Source: Clostridia bacterium
GTDB taxonomy: Bacteria; Bacillota; Clostridia; Christensenellales; CAG-314
DNA: 64,000 nt
NCBI GenBank assembly: GCA_036654455.1
Contig: JAVVRZ010000001.1
Location: 1-64,000 of the forward strand
Direction of reading: 5' to 3'
Shown: in pieces, positions 59,920-64,000 of the stretch
Layout: each line of letters begins with the position of its first letter
Position numbering within the stretch: position 1 is the stretch's first letter
Program-made: the position numbers and the translations under genes
The notes under the pieces: model-generated
The model's database searches: none
What the model saw: only the letters and a program-made list of their open reading frames with translations
Told to the model about the DNA's origin: nothing

Positions 59920-60611
59920 ATAAAATCTTTGAATATCAAGCGCTAGACGGTCAACTTAAAAAAATAAGAAAAGAGCTTAACAACTCTGACGAAAACAAAG
60001 CTTTTAATAGTTGGGCAAGTTTCCTACAAAAGGCGCAAGACGAATTGATTAAACTTGAAAATAGGACAAGAGAGTTAAACTACTTGTTAGATAAGCAAAC
60101 CGAAAATTTTGAAGAAAAGCAGAAAGTTATTGATGATTATAATTTGTCGATTGACAAATGTATCGATACGCAAGAGCTAGAATATCTCACCAAAAAGCTT
60201 AACGATTTATCTCGTATTTTAATCACCATTGATAAAGATATTAGAATTCTTACCGCAGAAGTCGACGAAATATCGGCAAAATACGACGCATATAAAGTAA
60301 AAGTACCTAATGCGCAAGAAAAAAAGAAATTTGCAAAGTCAAAGCTTGACGAACTTGTAAATTCTAGGCGTGCCGAGATGGATTCTATCAAAGCTCAACT
60401 TGCCGAGATGGAAAAAGAAATTGAGCCTTCTATGATTGAAGAATATAATAGTTTAAAAAAGCAAGCTATTTTTCCGCCTTTTGTTACCCTTAGAAGCACT
60501 AATCAATGCGGTGGTTGCAGTATGGAATTGCCCAATCAGCAAGTTTCTATGCTAAATAGCGAGGGTAGAGTTCGTTGCGAGCATTGTAGACGCACAATAC
60601 TTAAAGAATAA
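59916..60611 (+). CDS. Coiled-coil protein with C-terminal C4 zinc ribbon (zf-RING_7 / DUF164-like)
   Basis: 231 residues. Most of the chain (about 10-170) is a long antiparallel coiled coil rich in Lys/Glu. The end carries a C4 zinc ribbon, CGGCSMEL ... CEHCRRTI (about 200-225). Relatives lie near rpoD or nif3 genes in many bacteria and are suggested to bind nucleic acid, but the role is open. The start follows AAGGAGCAAAT and overlaps trmK by 4 bases. Confidence 0.88.
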   Translation: MNKIFEYQALDGQLKKIRKELNNSDENKAFNSWASFLQKAQDELIKLENRTRELNYLLDKQTENFEEKQKVIDDYNLSIDKCIDTQELEYLTKKLNDLSRILITIDKDIRILTAEVDEISAKYDAYKVKVPNAQEKKKFAKSKLDELVNSRRAEMDSIKAQLAEMEKEIEPSMIEEYNSLKKQAIFPPFVTLRSTNQCGGCSMELPNQQVSMLNSEGRVRCEHCRRTILKE

Positions 60612-60665
60612 ATAGCAAAAACTAAAATGTAAATTTAGGAAGTAATAACATATTTTAATTGATTT

Positions 60666-60695
60666 AAAAAGAACGCTTTATTAAGCGTTCTTTTT
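60666..60695. terminator. Bidirectional terminator between convergent operons
   Basis: AAAAAGAACGCTT / AAGCGTTCTTTTT stem with a TATT loop. Runs of A and T on both arms let it serve the zinc-ribbon gene (+) and dapB (-). Confidence 0.92.
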
Positions 60696-60772
60696 ATAAT
60701 TTTAGTGTCTAGAATGTAATTTATAAATATCAAATTGCATTTTCTAATAATTTAGACCTAACTATTGTAATT

Positions 60773-61408
60773 TTAAATTAGTTCGCAAACATCATAAAGT
60801 TTTGGTTGCCTGTCTATAATATTTTTTGCTATTTTTATCGCTCCTTCGGCGTAAGCGTCTATATTATATGTTGTGTGCGTAATTTCTATGCTTTGATATT
60901 TGTCGCTAAAATAAATTTTATGTTCTCCCGAGTGGTTTGCAAGCCTGAGAAAAGTTATTTGAGGGTTAATTAAATAATTTGCAAGCATTTTTGCAGTACC
61001 GCTTGGAGCGTCCTTTTTATTTATTTGATGTATTTCACTAATTGCTGTGTCAAATTCATTAAGAAGTTTTGTCATTTCGGGTAATATTTTTCTAATACAA
61101 ATTATTCCATAGGTAAAATTAGAGCAAATACAAATTGGAATAGTTTGACTAGCCAAATAAATCATTTGCATCTGTTCTGCGTTTTGCCCTGTCGTACCTA
61201 TTACGAGCGGAGTTAAAGTTGTGGTGGCGTAGCTAAGTAATTTTTTAGTAGCATTAGCGTTAGAAAAGTCGATAATGCAGTCCGCTTTACTTAATTTTGT
61301 AGTATTTGTGTTTATACAAACTGTCGAATATTTAATTTTTTCTTGTATTAGAGATTTTTTTAAAGACTTAGCAATTCTTCCGTTACCCCAAACAATACAG
61401 TTTTTCAT
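60773..61408 (-). CDS. dapB: 4-hydroxy-tetrahydrodipicolinate reductase (short form)
   Basis: Reduces the DapA product with NAD(P)H in lysine/diaminopimelate synthesis. At 211 residues it is shorter than usual (240-270). The N-terminal Rossmann part shows VWGNGRIAKSL, then DFSNANATKKLL and VIGTTG. The signature KKDAPSGTA is intact (about residues 131-139). The usual E-x-HH pair reads EIHQ: the first His remains, the second is Gln. Its ATG overlaps the dapA stop (ATGA), so it is coupled. Last gene of the minus-strand operon. Confidence 0.9.
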   Translation of the reverse strand: MKNCIVWGNGRIAKSLKKSLIQEKIKYSTVCINTNTTKLSKADCIIDFSNANATKKLLSYATTTLTPLVIGTTGQNAEQMQMIYLASQTIPICICSNFTYGIICIRKILPEMTKLLNEFDTAISEIHQINKKDAPSGTAKMLANYLINPQITFLRLANHSGEHKIYFSDKYQSIEITHTTYNIDAYAEGAIKIAKNIIDRQPKLYDVCELI

Positions 61409-62259
61409 AAATATTTGTCGTACTTAGGTAATATTAAGTCAATGGCAATTTTTAAGTTGTCGTCAATTTCTACTAATGGCGACCTTAAAAAATACGTATC
61501 TAGCAGACCTAACTTATAGAGAACATATTTTATTGCCGTAGGGTTAGGGCTAGAAAACAATAAAGACGCTAGTTCGACTAAATTGTGGAAGTCATTTAGA
61601 TTTGGACGATAACATAATTGTTTGAGTAGCCTAACATAAGCGTTAGATACTACCGAGATTATTCCTTGCGAGCCTATACTATAAAATGGCAATAAAAGGG
61701 CGTCGTCGCCACAATAGAGAGCAAAATTATCTAAATAAGGGATAAGTCTACTTGTCGAAGCTATATTTCCGTTTGCTTGTTTAAGACCGACTATGTTTGG
61801 GTGTTTACTAAGTTCTATTACCGTATCTATATCTAGGTCATAACCTGTGCGAGAAGGAACGTTATACAAGATTATAGGGGTATCAACTTTATCGGCGATT
61901 GAAAAGTAATGCTTTAAAATGCCTTTTGAATTTGTTTTATTATAGTAAGGCGTAACTACAAGCAAATAATCAACTTTGTAGCTTTGAGCTAGCAAACAAT
62001 CTTTAATCACTTCTTGCGTTTCTGTTCCGCCACAACTAGCCATAATCTTACATCTTGTATTTACTACTTCTGTAACGACTTCAAGCTGGCGAGTTCTTTC
62101 GGCTTGACTAAGAATAGTCGGTTCGCCGGTTGAACCATTTACAAGTAGACAATCAACGTTGCCGTTAATTTGATATTCTATTAAGCTAGCAAGTTGGTCG
62201 GTAAGTAGTCCGTTTTGGTCATAGGGACTTACTAGGGCTGTGCAAACTCCCTTAAACAT
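61405..62259 (-). CDS. dapA: 4-hydroxy-tetrahydrodipicolinate synthase
   Basis: Condenses aspartate semialdehyde with pyruvate. 284 residues forming a TIM barrel: NGSTGEPTIL (GTTGE motif), YNVPSRTGYD (Tyr of the relay), and the Schiff-base Lys in IVGLKQANG (about residue 160). ATG 62259 is chosen because GGAGGTTAAAAAT precedes it; a longer in-frame reading covers the ribosome site. The gene begins 4 bases after the asd stop. Confidence 0.96.
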   Translation of the reverse strand: MFKGVCTALVSPYDQNGLLTDQLASLIEYQINGNVDCLLVNGSTGEPTILSQAERTRQLEVVTEVVNTRCKIMASCGGTETQEVIKDCLLAQSYKVDYLLVVTPYYNKTNSKGILKHYFSIADKVDTPIILYNVPSRTGYDLDIDTVIELSKHPNIVGLKQANGNIASTSRLIPYLDNFALYCGDDALLLPFYSIGSQGIISVVSNAYVRLLKQLCYRPNLNDFHNLVELASLLFSSPNPTAIKYVLYKLGLLDTYFLRSPLVEIDDNLKIAIDLILPKYDKYL

Positions 62260-62263
62260 ATTT

Positions 62264-63226
62264 TTAACCTCCAAAGAAATATTCGCCGATTTGATAAGCG
62301 TTATAAGCAGCGCCTTTGAGTAAATTGTCTGCTACTATCCACATATTTATGGTATTGTCAAGGCTATAATCTAAACGTAATCTTCCTACGTAGGTTTGAG
62401 TCTTGCCAATAGTTTCTAACGGAGTAGGGTAAGCAAATTCTTCAAAGAGAACTATTCCGCTTTGATTTGACAAACACTTTTTAATTTGTGGCAAAGTAAA
62501 GCTATGTTCTAATTGAACATTTAAACTTATGCTGTGGCAGTTTGCAACCGGTACTCTTACGGCGGTGCAAGTTATCGGTAAGTTTTTAAGATTTAATATT
62601 TTTCTACTTTCGTCGATAACCTTCATTTCTTCTTTTGTATAGCCGTTTGAAGTAAAGTCGCCTATTTGAGGTATACAGTTATCGTAAATTTGACAAGGCA
62701 AACAAGTTGGGTTTGTTTGGTGTTCTTTAAGGGCTAAGAGTCCTTCTTTTCCGGCTCCGCTTACGGCTTGATAAGTGCTTGCAACCACTCTTTTTAAGCC
62801 AAATTCTTTGTCAAGGGCTGATAAGGTTGGCATAATTTGTATGGTTGAACAGTTTGGATTTGCAATTATATAATTATGCTTATAGATTAACTCGCCGTTA
62901 ACCTCAGGCACGATTAGCAAAACTGCGCTAGCTAGCCTATAATAAGAAGAATTATCAATGCAAACAGTATGTTTATTTGTAAGCAATGGGGCGTAGACGC
63001 TAGCTGTTTTTTCGTCGGCGCAAAAAAAGGCTAAGTCGAATTCTTCTTGTAGCAAGCTATCTTTGGTTAGCTCAAATACGGTTTGCTCTTTTCCTAAGAC
63101 ATTGATTTTATTTTCTTTTGTCGAAGAAGCGAATAACTTTATATTATGGCGTATCGCTTTACTATTAAATACGTCAATTAAACTTGCGCCAACTATTCCG
63201 CTTGCGCCTATCAATGCAATTTTCAT
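62264..63226 (-). CDS. asd: Aspartate-semialdehyde dehydrogenase
   Basis: Reduces aspartyl phosphate to aspartate semialdehyde. The 320-residue protein starts KIALIGASGIVGASL (NADP loop) and has the catalytic Cys in IANPNCSTIQ (about residue 126). YQAVSGAGKEG and the late His in VPVANCHSISL are conserved. The start follows GTGAGGGTAT. First gene of asd-dapA-dapB. The 160-base gap to the divergent gene is too short for a lysine riboswitch and shows none. Confidence 0.95.
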   Translation of the reverse strand: MKIALIGASGIVGASLIDVFNSKAIRHNIKLFASSTKENKINVLGKEQTVFELTKDSLLQEEFDLAFFCADEKTASVYAPLLTNKHTVCIDNSSYYRLASAVLLIVPEVNGELIYKHNYIIANPNCSTIQIMPTLSALDKEFGLKRVVASTYQAVSGAGKEGLLALKEHQTNPTCLPCQIYDNCIPQIGDFTSNGYTKEEMKVIDESRKILNLKNLPITCTAVRVPVANCHSISLNVQLEHSFTLPQIKKCLSNQSGIVLFEEFAYPTPLETIGKTQTYVGRLRLDYSLDNTINMWIVADNLLKGAAYNAYQIGEYFFGG

Positions 63227-63329
63227 ATACCCTCACAGTAATATATCTTATGTTTTTTAGCTTATTTAAGAACTATTTGACTATTCTTACTTTTATGATA
63301 AAAAGAATTTTAAAAGTATTAGTATTTAA

Positions 63330-63358
63330 TTGAAAAAAAATCAAAAATAGGGTAGAAT
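63330..63358 (+). promoter_or_regulatory. SigA-type promoter of the 63388 gene
   Basis: TTGAAA, 17-base spacer, TAGAAT, ending 29 bases before the GTG start. Confidence 0.68.
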
Positions 63359-63387
63359 ACAAGCATATACCAAAAGGGGACATAAAC

Positions 63388-64000
63388 GTGAGTAAAATAG
63401 ATTATAAACAAATAAAACTTGAAAACGAACGCAGTACGCATTTAACCAAACGCCTTAACAGATTGTCTATATGGGGTTTCTTTAAAGTACTTTATCGTAA
63501 CGAAATGATTAAACTTATGCTTAGCAACTTATTCTTTTTGTTATTTGCCATTCCTTGCGTATTTGCATTTGTCAATTACACTAACAACGTTTCACTTTTA
63601 ACGCAAACTTTGCCTTCTTCTAATGCGTTTGGCATTGGTAGCGCTGTTTGGCTTGGAGTCGGGCAGGAAACTACGTCAAGTATGCTAGTTATCGGCAGTA
63701 AATTCCATTTGTGGTTAACGTTAGCGCTTTGCGCCTTTGCCTTTGTCTTTTCGGGCGGTTTTGCAGTTGTTAGAGACGCTTTCTGGACGGGTAAGATTAC
63801 ATTTTTTAAGAGTTTTTGGCTAGGCATTAAATCAAATCTTCCCTACACAATTATTTGCACGGCTTTGCTTTCGTGCATGTATTTTGGCATATATGTTCTA
63901 CAAAACTATATTTTAACAACTCTTCCTCTTTGGGCGATGATTTGTATACTTGTAGTAGCTTACATTTTACTTGTGTTATTAATTATGTATTGCTTAATAT
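63388..64000 (+). CDS. DUF624/YesL-like membrane protein (3'-truncated by the window end)
   Basis: Starts at GTG 63388 after AAAAGGGGACATAAAC; 204 residues are visible and the frame is open at the edge. After a basic N-terminus, WGFFKVLYRNEMIKLMLSNLFFLLFAIPCVF marks helix 1 of the YesL/DUF624 type. A second helix (HLWLTLALCAFAFVFSGGFAVV), SFWLGIKSNLPYTI and two more helices follow. Relatives often accompany carbohydrate ABC transporter genes, but none is in view. Function unknown. Confidence 0.75.
   Translation, partial: MSKIDYKQIKLENERSTHLTKRLNRLSIWGFFKVLYRNEMIKLMLSNLFFLLFAIPCVFAFVNYTNNVSLLTQTLPSSNAFGIGSAVWLGVGQETTSSMLVIGSKFHLWLTLALCAFAFVFSGGFAVVRDAFWTGKITFFKSFWLGIKSNLPYTIICTALLSCMYFGIYVLQNYILTTLPLWAMICILVVAYILLVLLIMYCLI

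Noticed and set aside
63227-63387. Lysine riboswitch before asd
   Set aside because: The gap is about 160 bases, shared with a divergent promoter, and shows no L-box-like core.
1-64000. tRNA, rRNA, insertion sequences, CRISPR arrays and prophage
   Set aside because: Intergenic stretches were read on both strands and none showed tRNA arms, transposase-like frames with terminal repeats, or spaced direct repeats. Weak tRNA signals could be missed by eye.

Overview
The window looks like a chromosomal segment of a low-G+C, anaerobic, endospore-lineage member of the Bacillota, most likely an uncultured Clostridia-type bacterium. The base composition is AT-rich, Shine-Dalgarno sites are strong (GGAGG-like) and most genes lie on the + strand. 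Gene order is Bacillus/Clostridium-like in four places: maf-mreB-...-minD-...-spoIVFA-spoIVFB-...-rplU-prp-rpmA; yqfC-yqfD-phoH-pgpH-ybeY-era-yqzL-recO; dnaG-rpoD-trmK; and lspA-rluD-(pyrB position). An Rnf ferredoxin:NAD oxidoreductase and a pyruvate,phosphate dikinase point to fermentative energy metabolism. TGA is used as a stop. I saw no rRNA, recognisable tRNA, insertion sequence, prophage or CRISPR array.

Region by region. 1-3.4 kb: end of a membrane protein, a type IV pilin-like protein and a lipoprotein. 3.7-13.8 kb: cardiolipin synthase, an ECF-type S component, a MATE exporter, a small alarmone synthetase, a large sensor diguanylate cyclase with a coupled small HTH protein, and membrane proteins of unknown function. 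14-25 kb: an XRE regulator with repeated upstream motifs, a SpoVK/CbbX-like AAA+ protein, a YbjN-like protein, a 714-residue membrane protein with Rossmann-like and RyR-like parts, and a potassium cluster (small beta protein, split TrkA, TrkH, KdpD-like kinase, KdpE-like regulator). 25-32 kb: a Ddl-like ATP-grasp enzyme, MscL, YggS, LspA, RluD, a carbamoyltransferase-like protein without its active-site motifs, and two half-size TSUP permeases. 32.3-37.2 kb: rnfCDGEAB. 37.3-46.3 kb: Ppx/GppA, Maf, an MreB-like protein, MgsA, MinD, MinE, SpoIVFA/SpoIVFB-like proteins, a minus-strand insert of two small genes, L21-Prp-L27 and an OGG-type glycosylase. 46.4-60.6 kb: NYN protein, the yqfC-to-recO block, PPDK, DnaG, RpoD, TrmK and a zinc-ribbon coiled-coil protein. 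60.7-63.2 kb (minus strand): asd-dapA-dapB. The window ends inside a DUF624/YesL-like membrane protein.

How they fit together. The 17-25 kb block reads as K+ or osmotic homeostasis under two-component control. The Rnf operon couples ferredoxin oxidation to ion pumping. asd-dapA-dapB feeds lysine and peptidoglycan synthesis. The maf-to-spoIVFB and yqfC/yqfD genes tie cell shape, division-site choice and sporulation to ribosomal-protein expression. The most unusual items are proteins that keep a family fold but lose signature motifs (PyrB-like, MreB-like, LytM-like SpoIVFA), the 714-residue protein beside the K+ system, and two promoters placed so that their transcripts should be leaderless (yggS and maf). 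All functional calls rest on sequence reading alone; no database search was run.
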